A stretch of 64,000 nucleotides of DNA from Paractinoplanes rishiriensis (GCF_016862375.1 NZ_BOMV01000057.1:124001-188000); one strand, 5' to 3'; positions 17,490 through 25,785 are shown, counted from the stretch's first letter. The notes: a model not told the origin generated them from the letters alone. A program made the numbers and translations.

Positions 17490-17924
17490 AATCCGTAGCG
17501 GGAGGTCGAGGGCGTCGCCCGCGGGCGACCGGCTTGATGCCGGTCAGACCCTGGTCGCGGGCGCGCGTGAGATAAGGCGCTCAGCGGCGAGTTCATCACC
17601 TGGTAGTCGTCGTAGTGCACCGGCACCGGCACCGTGAGCCGGGGCCGGATCAGCGCGTTCCGGCCGTCCACCGCGAGCTCCAGCACCGAACCCATGACGT
17701 CCGGCAGCAGCGTGTCGACCAGGCCCGGACCGTGCCGGCCGGGTACCGCGGTGACCCGCAGCCGCTCCCGGTCCCGGGTCCACTCGTGGCACTGGGTCCG
17801 GGCGCCGTAGCCCAGGTGGACCCGGTTGCCTGCCGGCCCCGAACGCCGGGTCGGTGAGCAGCGTGAAACCGCCCAGCCGCAGCACGGCGGTGGCGTTGCC
17901 GATGAAGGTCACGCTCGCTCGCAT
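17490..17924 (-). pseudogene. Remnant of a UlaG/RomA-type MBL-fold metal-dependent hydrolase
   Basis: Two frames are needed to read one protein. From 17924 (MRASVTFIGNATAVLRL, then GGFTLLTDPAFGAG) the reading continues in a shifted frame as NRVHLGYGARTQ and VTAVPGRHGPGLVDTLLPDV, then MGSVLELAVDGRNALI and [18 protein letters not shown]. The order matches intact homologues, but the HxHxDH metal site expected after the LGYG segment and the middle strand block after LELAVDG are missing. One frameshift plus two internal losses make it non-functional. The tail runs into the Rieske oxidoreductase start region. Confidence 0.75.
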
Positions 17925-17998
17925 GACCGGAGGCTTCCCGGACCGGCGGTGGGTAAACGGACCGTTTCGGACGGCCGGCGCCGGGGACACGTCCCCGC

Positions 17999-18427
17999 AT
18001 GGCATCCGTGCGCGGCCGCAATGTGCTGTCCGGCGTCCTGCTCGGACTGGGGATAGCCGCCTTCGTCGACGAGACCGTGTTCCATCAGTTGCTGCACTGG
18101 CACCACTTCTACGACCGGTCGACGCCGGCGATGGGGCTGGTCTCCGACGGCATTTTCCACGCCGCCGGCTTCTTCGCCACCGTGGCGGCGCTGTTCCTGT
18201 TCGCCGATCTGCGGCGGCGGCAGGCATTCCGGCGCGGCCCGTGGTGGGGCGGTCTGCTCGCCGGGGCCGGTGCCTTCCAGCTCTACGACGGCACGGTCCA
18301 GCACAAGCTCATGCGCCTGCACCAGATCCGGTACGACGTGGACGTCACCCCGTACGACTGGACCTGGAACATTGTGGCGGTCCTGCTCCTGGTCGCCGGG
18401 GTGGCGCTGCTCGTGCGTACGAGATGA
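17999..18427 (+). CDS. DUF2243-family membrane protein
   Basis: 142-residue protein with four hydrophobic segments (about 10-25, 50-68, 82-95 and 122-138). Conserved DUF2243 features are FVDETVFHQLLHWHHFY, SDGIFHAAGF and LYDGTVQHKLMRLHQIRYDVDVTPYDWTWN, with His residues that could bind metal. Its stop overlaps the start of the next gene (ATGA), a CtaG-like protein; the two families are commonly neighbours in actinobacteria, pointing to a shared role around copper or haem-copper oxidase maturation. That role is inferred from context only. Confidence 0.87.
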   Translation: MASVRGRNVLSGVLLGLGIAAFVDETVFHQLLHWHHFYDRSTPAMGLVSDGIFHAAGFFATVAALFLFADLRRRQAFRRGPWWGGLLAGAGAFQLYDGTVQHKLMRLHQIRYDVDVTPYDWTWNIVAVLLLVAGVALLVRTR

Positions 18428-19137
18428 TCTTTTATCTGACCGCCGCAAAGGTAGTACGCAGGCGGGGCGGCTCCTGGGACTACTGGCGGGAGGTTTCCTG
18501 GTGCGCCGGCCTGGTGGCGCTGGCCGGCGGCGCCGTCCTGGACCACCACGACCTGCGCGCGCACATGCTCGGCCACCTGCTGCTCGGCATGGTCGCGCCG
18601 CTGCTCCTGGTGCTGGCCGCCCCGGTGACGCTGGCGCTGCGGATCCTGCCGGTCGGCGCGGCCCGGCGCCTCGTGCGGCTGCTGCGCACCCGCCCGGTGC
18701 GGGTGCTGACGCATCCGGTGACCGCCGCCGTCCTGAACGCGGGTGGTTTGTGGCTCTGGTACGCGACCGGCCTCTTCGGCCACACCGCGGACCGCCCGTG
18801 GCTGCACGCCCTGGTGCAGATCCACGTCTTCGCCGCCGGGTGCCTGTTCACCGCGTCGATCGCCGGTCCCGACCCGATGCCGCACCGGCCGGCGCTGCCG
18901 GTCCGGGCCGCGGTGCTGTTCGCCTTCCTGACCGCGCACGGCATCCTGGCCAAACATCTGTACGCCCACCCGCCGATGGCCGCGCCGGAGGACGTCTCGC
19001 TCCAGGCCGCGCAGTTCATGTACTACGGCGGCGACCTGGTCGACCTGGTCCTGATCGTCCGGCTCGGCCGGGAGTGGTGGGTCAGGCGGTCCCCGCTCCG
19101 GCATCCGGCAGCAGCTCCGGGAAGTTCTTACGGATGA
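18424..19137 (+). CDS. Caa3_CtaG-type cytochrome c oxidase assembly protein
   Basis: 237-residue polytopic protein with about six membrane segments. Family features include HMLGHLLLGMVAPLLLVLAAP, the LWLWYATGLF segment, a His-rich region (HALVQIHVFAAGCLF) and HGILAKHLYAHPP followed by AAQFMYYGGDLVDLVL. CtaG-type proteins help insert copper in caa3-type oxidases. Translation is coupled to DUF2243 by a 4-base overlap. The 3' end overlaps the convergent CheB gene by 56 bases, an unusually long coding overlap, so the last residues (about 220-237) are less certain. Confidence 0.85.
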   Translation: MIFYLTAAKVVRRRGGSWDYWREVSWCAGLVALAGGAVLDHHDLRAHMLGHLLLGMVAPLLLVLAAPVTLALRILPVGAARRLVRLLRTRPVRVLTHPVTAAVLNAGGLWLWYATGLFGHTADRPWLHALVQIHVFAAGCLFTASIAGPDPMPHRPALPVRAAVLFAFLTAHGILAKHLYAHPPMAAPEDVSLQAAQFMYYGGDLVDLVLIVRLGREWWVRRSPLRHPAAAPGSSYG

Positions 19138-20077
19138 CGCCCGCCGCGCGCATCGCCTCGTCGGCCGCGGCCAGTTGATGCCGGACGGTCAGCGCGCCGT
19201 CCGGCCCGACGGCTCGTTCGGCGAGCCGGCGGAAGACCGCGGCCGGCTCCTCCAGCATGCTGATCGCCATCCAGATCGCCTGTTCGACCTTCTCCTGCTG
19301 GGCCGCCGCGAGCGCCCGCGGCGACCAGGAATGGCCGACATGGCAGAGGTAGTGCGTCGCCGGGCCGGTCTGGATGGCCGACAGACCGCCGCTGCAGTCC
19401 GGGCAACTCAGCGCGACCGGCTCGCCGGGCACCGGGCCGTGGCCGCTTGATCTGGGCGTCTCCAGCATCTCAGTCTCCCGAATCAGATCGAAACCCGGCG
19501 GTTCACCGGGCGCCTCCGCCCGTCGCTCGAGCAGCGCCGTCACCACGGCGCCGATCCGTGCGGCGGGGGACACCACGGCCTGCGGTACGACCGCGAGCGC
19601 GGACCGCGGCATGCCGGACACCGAGGCTTCCCGCGGTTCCTGGACGACCGCCGCGCCGCCGAGCGAGGCGATGGCGGCCAGCCCCGAGGCTCCGTCGTCG
19701 AGAGAGCCGGACAGCACCACACCGACCACGTGGGATCCGTACCACCGGGCCGCACTGCGGAACAGCGAGTCGATCGAGGGCCGGGCCCGGTTCTGCTTCG
19801 GCGCCCGGCTCAGCAGCACATGATCGCGTTTGACCAGCAGGTGCCGGTTGTTCGCGGCGACGTAGACCCGGCCGGACCGGATCGGTTCCCCGTCCCGAGC
19901 GGTCGCCGCCGCCAGCGGGCCGGACCGGTCCAGGATCTGGGCGAGCTCGCTCTGACCGCCCTCGGGCAGGTGCATGACCACCAGCACGGCCGCCGGCAGG
20001 TCCACCGGCAACCCCCCGACGAACGCGGTCAGCGCCGCCACCCCGCCGGCGGAAGCCCCGGCCACCACGACTGCCAT
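19082..20077 (-). CDS. CheB-type protein-glutamate methylesterase with C-terminal zinc-ribbon-like part
   Basis: 331-residue protein. The CheB catalytic domain (about 1-185) has Ser in VAGASAGGV, His in VVMHLPEGG and Asp in SGSLDDGASG, the usual triad. There is no N-terminal receiver domain. A C-terminal part has paired Cys/His (LSCPDCSGG and HYLCHVGHSWS) followed by a helical segment with KVEQAIWMAISMLEE, as in other stand-alone CheB-like proteins. No che operon is visible, so the role may be non-chemotactic signalling. ATG 20077 is preferred because the catalytic domain begins there; a TTG at 20104 is also possible. Confidence 0.87.
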   Translation of the reverse strand: MAVVVAGASAGGVAALTAFVGGLPVDLPAAVLVVMHLPEGGQSELAQILDRSGPLAAATARDGEPIRSGRVYVAANNRHLLVKRDHVLLSRAPKQNRARPSIDSLFRSAARWYGSHVVGVVLSGSLDDGASGLAAIASLGGAAVVQEPREASVSGMPRSALAVVPQAVVSPAARIGAVVTALLERRAEAPGEPPGFDLIRETEMLETPRSSGHGPVPGEPVALSCPDCSGGLSAIQTGPATHYLCHVGHSWSPRALAAAQQEKVEQAIWMAISMLEEPAAVFRRLAERAVGPDGALTVRHQLAAADEAMRAAGVIRKNFPELLPDAGAGTA

Positions 20078-20142
20078 GCGGCGCGCATCCCCGGTGGACG
20101 GCAACCGAAACGTCGTACCGCGATCTCGATAGGCTGCCGGGC

Positions 20143-20817
20143 ATGGACCTGACGGCCTCCCTGCGTGAGCTGAGCCGGTCGGTTCGGCTCGACTCCGGGG
20201 TCGGCGACAGCCTGGACGCCCTCGTCGCGGCCGCCCTGGACGCGATACCGGGCGCCGAGTTCGCGGGCGTCTCCTACATCGAAGAACGCCGAACGGTGAC
20301 CACCCGGGCCGCCACCGATCCGCGGGCCGTGGCCGTCGACCTGGCGCAGTACGAGACCGGGCAGGGCCCGTGCCTGACCGCGCTGTTCGACGAGGCCGTC
20401 GTGAGCATGCCGGACCGCGACCGGGAGACCCGGTGGCCGCAGTTCATCGCGCGCCTGGCCGGCAGCGACGTGCTGAGCATGCTGTCGTTCCAGCTGTTCG
20501 CGGCGGACGACACCCTGGGCGCGCTCAACCTCTATGCCGCCCGCCGGCACGCGTTCGGCGACGACGCCCGGTCGGTGGGCGAACTGTTCGCGCTGCACGC
20601 CGGCGTGGTGCTGGCCGGCGCACAGCGGCATGAGCGGATGGGTCAGGCGCTGACCACCCGGGATGTGATCGGCCAGGCCAAGGGCATCCTGATGGAGCGG
20701 TTCAAGCTCACCGGCGACCAGGCGTTCGCGCTGCTCGTGCAGATCAGCCGCAGCACCAACACCAAGCTGCGGGACGTCGCCGAGCACCTCGCCCGGACCG
20801 GCGAACTGGACAGCTAG
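20143..20817 (+). CDS. GAF and ANTAR domain-containing RNA-binding regulator
   Basis: 224-residue protein: a GAF sensor domain (about 18-160, with YETGQGPCLTALFDEAVVSMPD) and a C-terminal ANTAR domain (about 165-222, LTTRDVIGQAKGILMERFKLTGDQAFALLVQISRSTNTKLRDVAEHL). ANTAR domains bind two-hairpin RNA motifs and prevent transcription termination. The GAF part may sense a small ligand or redox state. It meets the convergent STAS gene with a 4-base overlap of stop codons. Target RNAs were not identified in this window. Confidence 0.92.
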   Translation: MDLTASLRELSRSVRLDSGVGDSLDALVAAALDAIPGAEFAGVSYIEERRTVTTRAATDPRAVAVDLAQYETGQGPCLTALFDEAVVSMPDRDRETRWPQFIARLAGSDVLSMLSFQLFAADDTLGALNLYAARRHAFGDDARSVGELFALHAGVVLAGAQRHERMGQALTTRDVIGQAKGILMERFKLTGDQAFALLVQISRSTNTKLRDVAEHLARTGELDS

Positions 20818-21215
20818 GTGCGGGCGCGGAAGAGCACGTCGACCAGGCGCGGCTCGGGCGCGGGCGGCCCGGGGGGCACGTCGAACGCCTCGGTCAGGCC
20901 GGAGATCTCCAGGACCCGGCGGGACATCGGTGCGGGATTACGGACGTGGAACCGGACGCCGCGTGTCTCGCACTCGTTGTAGACCTGAACGAGTGCCCGG
21001 ATGCCGGAGGACCCCAGGAAGGTCACCCCGGCAAGGTCAGCGAACACATCGCCTTTTTCCGGCAGCAAACCAGACAGAACGGACTCGACCTCAGCCATGT
21101 TGTCCGTGTCGAGCTCTCCGCGGAACTCCACGGTTACGGACGTGGACGACCGCTCGGTGACGATGATGCTGGCCTCGAGCAAGGGGAAGAAATCGGACAG
21201 TTTTGCCGGATCCAT
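20814..21215 (-). CDS. STAS-domain anti-sigma factor antagonist
   Basis: 133-residue STAS protein. FRGELDTDNMAEVESVLSGLLP and VTFLGSSGIRALVQVYNECETRG mark the RsbV-like fold; the second Ser of GSSG is the likely phospho-site. The C-terminal tail (PPGPPAPEPRLVDVLFRART) extends past the domain. The start at MDPAKLS is preceded by GAGG; a longer frame lacks a ribosome site. No partner kinase is adjacent, but the CheB and GAF-ANTAR genes beside it form a small signalling island. Confidence 0.88.
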   Translation of the reverse strand: MDPAKLSDFFPLLEASIIVTERSSTSVTVEFRGELDTDNMAEVESVLSGLLPEKGDVFADLAGVTFLGSSGIRALVQVYNECETRGVRFHVRNPAPMSRRVLEISGLTEAFDVPPGPPAPEPRLVDVLFRART

Positions 21216-21361
21216 GGGAAGCCTCGATGAGCTGGTCGCGGTCGCATGCCCGGGGGTGTCGAGGCTGCGGCCGGCCAACCCATTCTGCCACGCGGCTCGC
21301 GGTAATACCCGGCGCGACAGCGGGTAGTCGTCCCGAAACGACCGATAGAGGGCTGCGATGG

Positions 21362-21700
21362 TGCCCGGTGGTCGTGCTGACCGGCGACGGCGCGATGCAG
21401 ATGACCGGCCTGGCCGAGCTGGTCACGTCGCCGGCCGGTGGCGGGGCTGGGCCGATCCCCGGTTCGTGATCTGCGTGCTCAACAACCGCGACCTCAGCGA
21501 GGTCAGCTGGGAGCAGCGGGAGGTGGAGGGCGAGCCGGCGTTTCGCCGTCTCCCAGCGGCTGCCGGAGGTGCCGTACGCGGAGTTCGCCGGCCTGCTCGG
21601 GCTGCGCGGCCTGCGGGTCACCGATCCGGAGGGCCTGGACGCGGCCTGGGCGACGGCACTCGCCGCGGAGCCGCTCACCGGGCCGTGCGCGCCCGGAATC
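21362..21700 (+). pseudogene. Frameshifted C-terminal remnant of a thiamine-pyrophosphate-dependent (PoxB-like) enzyme
   Basis: Three reading frames in order give one recognisable protein tail: PVVVLTGDGAMQMTGLAELV (from about 21365), DPRFVICVLNNRDLSEVSWE and QREVEGEP (about 21455-21540), then VSQRLPEVPYAEFAGLLGL and RVTDPEGLDAAWATALAAE (about 21545-21690). GDG...NN is the thiamine diphosphate and Mg-binding motif. The N-terminal 400 or so residues expected for pyruvate oxidase or acetolactate-type enzymes are absent, so this is a decayed fragment. Confidence 0.75.
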
Positions 21701-21732
21701 GTCCCGCCGCGTGGTGGAAGATGTTGTGGCCC

Positions 21733-22212
21733 TCAGCGCACGGCCACCCCCGCGGCTACCTCAGCCAGCTGACCGGTGACCAGGCCCCAGCCGTCGGCGA
21801 AACCGAGTTCGGCGTGCTTCTCGCGCGCAGCCGGGTCGCCGTGCCGCACCACGATCCGGTAGTCGGTTCCGCCGTCCGGGTGGTCGGCCAGGGTGACCTC
21901 GGCGGTCATCGGCACCGGCGCCGGGACGGCCGGCCGCCAGGAGCTGTCGATCGCGTTGGTGAACACGATCCGTTCCAGCTCCTCGACCACCAGGAAGGTC
22001 GCGTCGACGTGCGGGTGGAACTCCACGCCGTCGTCGCTGAGCCGGGTCACCAGGGCGCCGCCGGGCCGCACCTCCAGCCGTTCGACGCGGCAGAGGGTGG
22101 GCGCCGGCAGCCACCACTTCGCGAACCGGGCCGGGTCGGTCCAGGCGTTCCAGACCGCGGAACGGGGAGCGCGGATGACCCGCTCCAGGAGCAGGTCGAG
22201 GTCGGGGTTCAC
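21733..22212 (-). CDS. SRPBCC (AHSA1-like) domain protein
   Basis: 159-residue lipid-binding-fold protein: LERVIRAPRSAVWNAWTDPARFAKWWLPAP at the N-terminus and a long C-terminal helix (EKHAELGFADGWGLVTGQLAEVA) are the classic START/AHSA1 layout. The start overlaps the ArsR-type gene stop by 4 bases (ATGA). ArsR-SRPBCC pairs are frequent in actinobacteria and probably form autoregulated ligand-responsive units. The ligand is unknown. Confidence 0.9.
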   Translation of the reverse strand: MNPDLDLLLERVIRAPRSAVWNAWTDPARFAKWWLPAPTLCRVERLEVRPGGALVTRLSDDGVEFHPHVDATFLVVEELERIVFTNAIDSSWRPAVPAPVPMTAEVTLADHPDGGTDYRIVVRHGDPAAREKHAELGFADGWGLVTGQLAEVAAGVAVR

Positions 22213-22544
22213 GATGGGTTCTCCTCAGCGGTGACGAAGGATTCGAGGCGATCGGTGCGGCCGGTCCAGACCTGGCGCTGCTCGGCCAGCCAGTCGTCGA
22301 CCAGGGCCAGGCGCTCGCGGTTGAGGACGCAGGTGCGGACCCGGCCGGACTTGGCGGTGCGGATCAGGCCGCTGGCCTCGAGCGTCCGGACGTGTTTCAT
22401 GAACGACGGCAGCGTCATCGGAAACTCGCGGGCGAGCTCACCGACGCTGGTCGGACCCTGCCCGAGGCGCCGGATGACGCCCCGCCGGGTCGGATCGGCG
22501 AGGGCGACGAACACGTCGTCGAGCTGAGCCGAATACTGTGCCAT
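22209..22544 (-). CDS. ArsR-family winged-helix transcriptional regulator
   Basis: 111-residue regulator with a winged helix: LDDVFVALADPTRRGVIRRLGQGPTSVGELAREF, recognition helix MTLPSFMKHVRTLEASGLI, and a wing near RTAKSGRVRTCVLN. No Cys pair for metal sensing is present, so it is not a metal-type ArsR. It heads an operon with the SRPBCC gene and is divergent from the GNAT gene; a TTAGC-rich segment in the 57-base gap (around 22545-22590) may hold its operator. Confidence 0.9.
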   Translation of the reverse strand: MAQYSAQLDDVFVALADPTRRGVIRRLGQGPTSVGELAREFPMTLPSFMKHVRTLEASGLIRTAKSGRVRTCVLNRERLALVDDWLAEQRQVWTGRTDRLESFVTAEENPS

Positions 22545-22601
22545 GCGGCTAAGTATTGGCGTCCGGGATAGTTAGCGCAAGGGCTAAGTATGGGAGCAGG
22601 G

Positions 22602-23024
22602 ATGATCAGCGACCTGGGTGACAGCGACCTGGCCGGGTGCGCCGCGCTGTATGCGGAGACGTTCAGCGCGCCGCCGTGGAACGAGTCGTGGTCGGTCCCG
22701 GACGCCGTCCAGCGCCTGGCCGATCTGCTCGCTACCCCGCGGGCGTACGGCGTCAGTATTTTTGATGGTGAATTGCTGGGGTTCGCACTCGGCAACCTGG
22801 AGCGGGTGGGTGCGGAGGATCATTTCTGCCTGCGCGAGATGTGTGTCCGGCCGGGGCGCCGGCGCGAAGGGCTGGGCACGGCGCTGCTCGACGGGCTGGC
22901 CGCGCGGCTGCCCGGGGTGCGGCAGTGGTACCTGCTGACCGCGCGGGACAGCGGGGCGGCGGCGTTCTACGAGCGGAACGGTTTCCGGCCGGCGCAGCGG
23001 ATCGGCGTCTTCGTGCGTCCGTGA
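22602..23024 (+). CDS. GNAT-family N-acetyltransferase
   Basis: 140-residue acetyl-CoA-dependent transferase. The acetyl-CoA-binding motif A is LREMCVRPGRRREGLGTALLDGLAAR, and the C-terminal motif B is WYLLTARDSGAAAFYERNGFRPAQ. ATG 22602 is used because GGGAG (22592-22596) lies 5 bases upstream; an ATG 12 bases earlier is in frame. Substrate not predictable. It is divergent from the ArsR-type regulator. Confidence 0.88.
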   Translation: MISDLGDSDLAGCAALYAETFSAPPWNESWSVPDAVQRLADLLATPRAYGVSIFDGELLGFALGNLERVGAEDHFCLREMCVRPGRRREGLGTALLDGLAARLPGVRQWYLLTARDSGAAAFYERNGFRPAQRIGVFVRP

Positions 23025-23663
23025 TCAGCGGTTCGGCGTCTTCGCGAAGAGGAAGGCGCCCGCTACGTCCGGCGCGGGGCGGTGCACGAGTTCGCCCTCG
23101 ACGGTGAAGCCGGCCGCCTCGAGCCAGCCGGCGACCCGTTCCGGCCGGCGGCGGTGCACGTAGACGTTCATCGGGTGGCCGCCGTAGCCCTCGGTCTTGA
23201 GCCGGCTGTCTTCGCCGAGGTGGAAGCCGAGCAGCACGACCCCGCCCGGCCGCAGCACCCGGTGGAACTCGGCGAGCGCGGCGGGCACCTCGTCGTCGGG
23301 CACGTGGATCAGCGAGAACCAGGCGAGCAGTCCGGTCAGGCTCGCATCGGCGACGTCCAGGCTGGTCATCGAGCCGACCTCGAAGCAAACCCCCGGGTGG
23401 TCACTCCGGGCGACATCGATCATGCCGGGCGACAAATCTATGCCGTACGCGTCCAGCCCGATGCCCCGCAAGAAGGAGGTGATCCGGCCCGGCCCGCACC
23501 CGACGTCGGCCACCGGCCCGTTACCGGCGGCGCGCACGAGTTCGGCGAAGAGTCCGAGGATGCCGCGCTGAAAAGGTTCCCCGGCGAGCGCGTCCCGCAA
23601 CATGTCGGCGTAACTGACCGCCACGGTGTCGTACGAGCGCCGGGTGTCCTCGAGCCAATCCAT
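23025..23663 (-). CDS. Class I SAM-dependent methyltransferase
   Basis: 212-residue protein with a Rossmann methyltransferase core: motif I VADVGCGPGRITSFL, acidic post-I AYGIDLSPGMIDVAR, motif II/III in LLAWFSLIHVPDDEVPAAL and FHRVLRPGGVVLLGF. The type is that of ubiquinone/tetrahydrofolate-like small-molecule methyltransferases; the substrate is not known. Its stop abuts the stop of the convergent GNAT gene. A strong hairpin separates it from the upstream protease gene. Confidence 0.88.
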   Translation of the reverse strand: MDWLEDTRRSYDTVAVSYADMLRDALAGEPFQRGILGLFAELVRAAGNGPVADVGCGPGRITSFLRGIGLDAYGIDLSPGMIDVARSDHPGVCFEVGSMTSLDVADASLTGLLAWFSLIHVPDDEVPAALAEFHRVLRPGGVVLLGFHLGEDSRLKTEGYGGHPMNVYVHRRRPERVAGWLEAAGFTVEGELVHRPAPDVAGAFLFAKTPNR

Positions 23664-23687
23664 CGGACCGTTCTACCAGCGGTGCCA

Positions 23688-23717
23688 GGCCGCCCCGGCG
23701 GTGGGGCCGGGGCGGCC
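23688..23717 (-). terminator. Hairpin terminator after the serine protease gene
   Basis: Perfect 12-base inverted repeat (23688-23699 with 23706-23717, arm GGCCGCCCCGGC) with a 6-base loop, just beyond the protease stop and before the methyltransferase start. No T-run follows, as is usual for actinobacterial hairpin terminators. Confidence 0.65.
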
Positions 23718-23724
23718 GTGACCA

Positions 23725-24471
23725 CTAGCTGAGGGGCAGGCCGCCGACCTGCTGGTTGACCCAGGCGCGGATGGACGGCAGGTCGCCGTAGACCGAGGGG
23801 GCGGTGGCGCAGGTGGCGTCGCTGTTGCCGGCGCGGCTGGTGACGCCGATGAGCTGCCAGGTGCCGTTGACCTGGCGCACCTGCGGGCCGCCGGAGTCGC
23901 CGTAGCAGGCGCCCGCGGTGCCGCCGTTGTTGTTGGTGCAGATCTCGAACGGGCCGTTGATGCCGCCGCAGCGGTTGTCCTCGACGATCGAGGTGTCGAT
24001 CTCGTGCGCGACCGCCGGGGCGCCGCCGCAGTTGGGCTGGGGGCAGGTCTGTCCCCAGCCGATGATGCGGGTGGGGGTGCCCACCGGGCCGGAGGTGTCC
24101 GGGATGATGGCCGGCGCGTGCGGCACGGCGGCAGCCAGCTGGAGCAGCTTGACGTCGATGTTCGGGTGGTTGACGGCGCTGGTGACGGTCGCGACGGTGC
24201 CGCCGGTGGTGCGGTTCGTGCTGCCGACCCGCACGGTGCGCGGCGTCGGGCAGTGCTTGGCGGTGACGGCCCAGGTGGGCGTGATCAGCGATCCGGTGCA
24301 TCCGGCGACGTAGACCATGAACGAGTAGTTCTCGGTGGCCGGCCGCCCGTTGACGACCAGGATGCTGGGCCCGGGGTCGTCCTTGGTGGCAGCGTGCGCG
24401 ATGGCCATGCCGGAGGCGACGAACGCCGCGATCAGGGGCACGAGCAGAAGCGGGACGAGGCGTCGTGACAT
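23725..24471 (-). CDS. Secreted trypsin-like serine protease (S1 family)
   Basis: 248-residue exported protease. The signal peptide (MSRRLVPLLLVPLIAAFVAS, cleavage near AHA-A, residue about 27) is followed by a short segment and a chymotrypsin fold beginning ILVVNGRPAT. Triad: His in AVTAKHC, Asp in NIDVKLLQL and Ser in CYGDSGGP; cysteine pairs are present. The NG-RPAT start replaces the usual IVGG, so the activation-cleavage N-terminus is atypical. The start at 24471 is placed from the signal peptide and GAGGA upstream. A perfect LacI-type palindrome lies about 130 bases upstream. Confidence 0.9.
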   Translation of the reverse strand: MSRRLVPLLLVPLIAAFVASGMAIAHAATKDDPGPSILVVNGRPATENYSFMVYVAGCTGSLITPTWAVTAKHCPTPRTVRVGSTNRTTGGTVATVTSAVNHPNIDVKLLQLAAAVPHAPAIIPDTSGPVGTPTRIIGWGQTCPQPNCGGAPAVAHEIDTSIVEDNRCGGINGPFEICTNNNGGTAGACYGDSGGPQVRQVNGTWQLIGVTSRAGNSDATCATAPSVYGDLPSIRAWVNQQVGGLPLS

Positions 24472-24918
24472 GGGGGATTCCTCGTGGTGGTCCAGGCAGC
24501 GGGAAGGCGGGGGATGCCAAACTCCGGCGAGCGTGGCCCGCTGCATTGCCTGAACAGTGCACGCCGGTCAGCCCACGTGCCCCACCGCACGCAGCCCGAA
24601 AACGTTTTCGAACATAACAACGACATCGAGCCACGTCAATAAGCAGTGGTGGCAGCGCTGTGCGGGCGAGGTGGCCGGCCTCCTGCCGTGAGCGGCTCCC
24701 GCCAGTCCCCGTCCGGCGACCGACCAAACACCGCGCCTTTATCGGATAAATGCCCGGCGCGGGGCGGCAGGGCGGCAGGACGGCGGGGCGCGCAACATCG
24801 TTCCCTCGGCATCGCTGGCGTGGAGCGCAGTTGTCGGAGATCCACACTGAACGATTGGTCTTGACGCCGCGTTCCACTGTCGGAGTTGTCAGGTCCGCCG
24901 ATGGATGGAGATGCATAC
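24472..24918. other. Intergenic region between protease and anchored protein genes
   Basis: About 450 bases without a credible gene. It holds the CGAAAACGTTTTCG palindrome (24597-24610) next to an AT-rich tract that fits the protease promoter on the minus strand. The half nearer the plus-strand gene is GC-rich and has no recognised element. Confidence 0.45.
24597..24610. promoter_or_regulatory. LacI-family-type operator palindrome
   Basis: Perfect 14-base palindrome CGAAAACGTTTTCG with the central CG and A/T arms typical of LacI/GalR-family operators. It lies about 125-140 bases upstream of the secreted protease start. No LacI-type gene is in the window. Confidence 0.5.
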
Positions 24919-25665
24919 GTGTCGGACGTTGTGACGTCGCCGCAGCGCAAGCGCGGCCGCCTCAAGACGGTGCAGCTGGTTGTCCAGACCATCGGCGGTG
25001 TCGTGGCCATCGTGGTGGCCCTGTACGGGCTCTACAACACCTGGTCCAAGGAGCGCGACCAGGCGCTGCCGGGGCCGAGCGCGTCGGGGCCGTCGTCCAC
25101 CGTCCCGACAACGGTTGCGACGGCGAAGCCGACGGAGCCGACGAAGCCGGCGGCGCCGACGACCCCACCGGAGGTCACCGTCCCACCGGGTAACCTGCGG
25201 CCGGTCGACGACCCGGAGCCCACCGCGCAGCCGACCACGCGGCCCACGACGCGGCCGGCGGCGCAAACTCGGAAGTTTGCGCTTTCCGTCGAACCGGGCA
25301 TCGCGTACGACTTGGAAGATCTCGGCAATTATGGCTGGGAAGGCAGCGATGCCGGATATGCCGACCGGGACCTGTACCGGACCAGCGAGACCGCGGGAAA
25401 CAACCGGCTGCAGGGCGTGCAGGTTCCAGTGGACACCACCGACACGCGGAAGATGAACGCGGTGGTCTCCGTCCCGGCCGGATCCGGCCTGTCGGCGTGC
25501 AGCGGAAAGTCGACCGCGGGTGGCGGCTTCGTCTCGCTGGACACGGCGACGAAGGGCACCACGTTCTGCGTCCGCACCCGCGCCGGCCGCTGGGCGCTCG
25601 TTGTGATCACCAGGATGGCGGCCAGGGACGTGGCGATGGACGTCGCGGTCACCATGCCGAAGTGA
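24919..25665 (+). CDS. Single-pass membrane protein with Pro/Thr-rich stalk and extracellular domain, unknown
   Basis: About 248 residues, no family recognised. A short basic cytosolic N-terminus (SPQRKRGRLK), one membrane segment (VVQTIGGVVAIVVALYGLY), a Pro/Thr-rich stalk of about 75 residues (TVPTTVATAKPTEPTKPAAP and more) and a compact C-terminal domain of about 125 residues with two Cys (LSACSGK, GTTFCVRT). The layout suggests a cell-wall-spanning surface protein. Starts at TTG 24886, ATG 24901 and GTG 24919 are in frame; the last has GGAG at 8-base spacing and was chosen. It stands alone before the GH3 gene. Confidence 0.65.
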   Translation: MSDVVTSPQRKRGRLKTVQLVVQTIGGVVAIVVALYGLYNTWSKERDQALPGPSASGPSSTVPTTVATAKPTEPTKPAAPTTPPEVTVPPGNLRPVDDPEPTAQPTTRPTTRPAAQTRKFALSVEPGIAYDLEDLGNYGWEGSDAGYADRDLYRTSETAGNNRLQGVQVPVDTTDTRKMNAVVSVPAGSGLSACSGKSTAGGGFVSLDTATKGTTFCVRTRAGRWALVVITRMAARDVAMDVAVTMPK

Positions 25666-25785
25666 ACGGATTAAGTCAAGGCCAGAAATAAATTACCTGA
25701 GCTGCGGCGAGAGATTAGTTTCACGGATTGACGTAATTGCATGTGTCGACCTAGCCTCCTCGCGAACCCTGCGAAGAGGAGAGAG

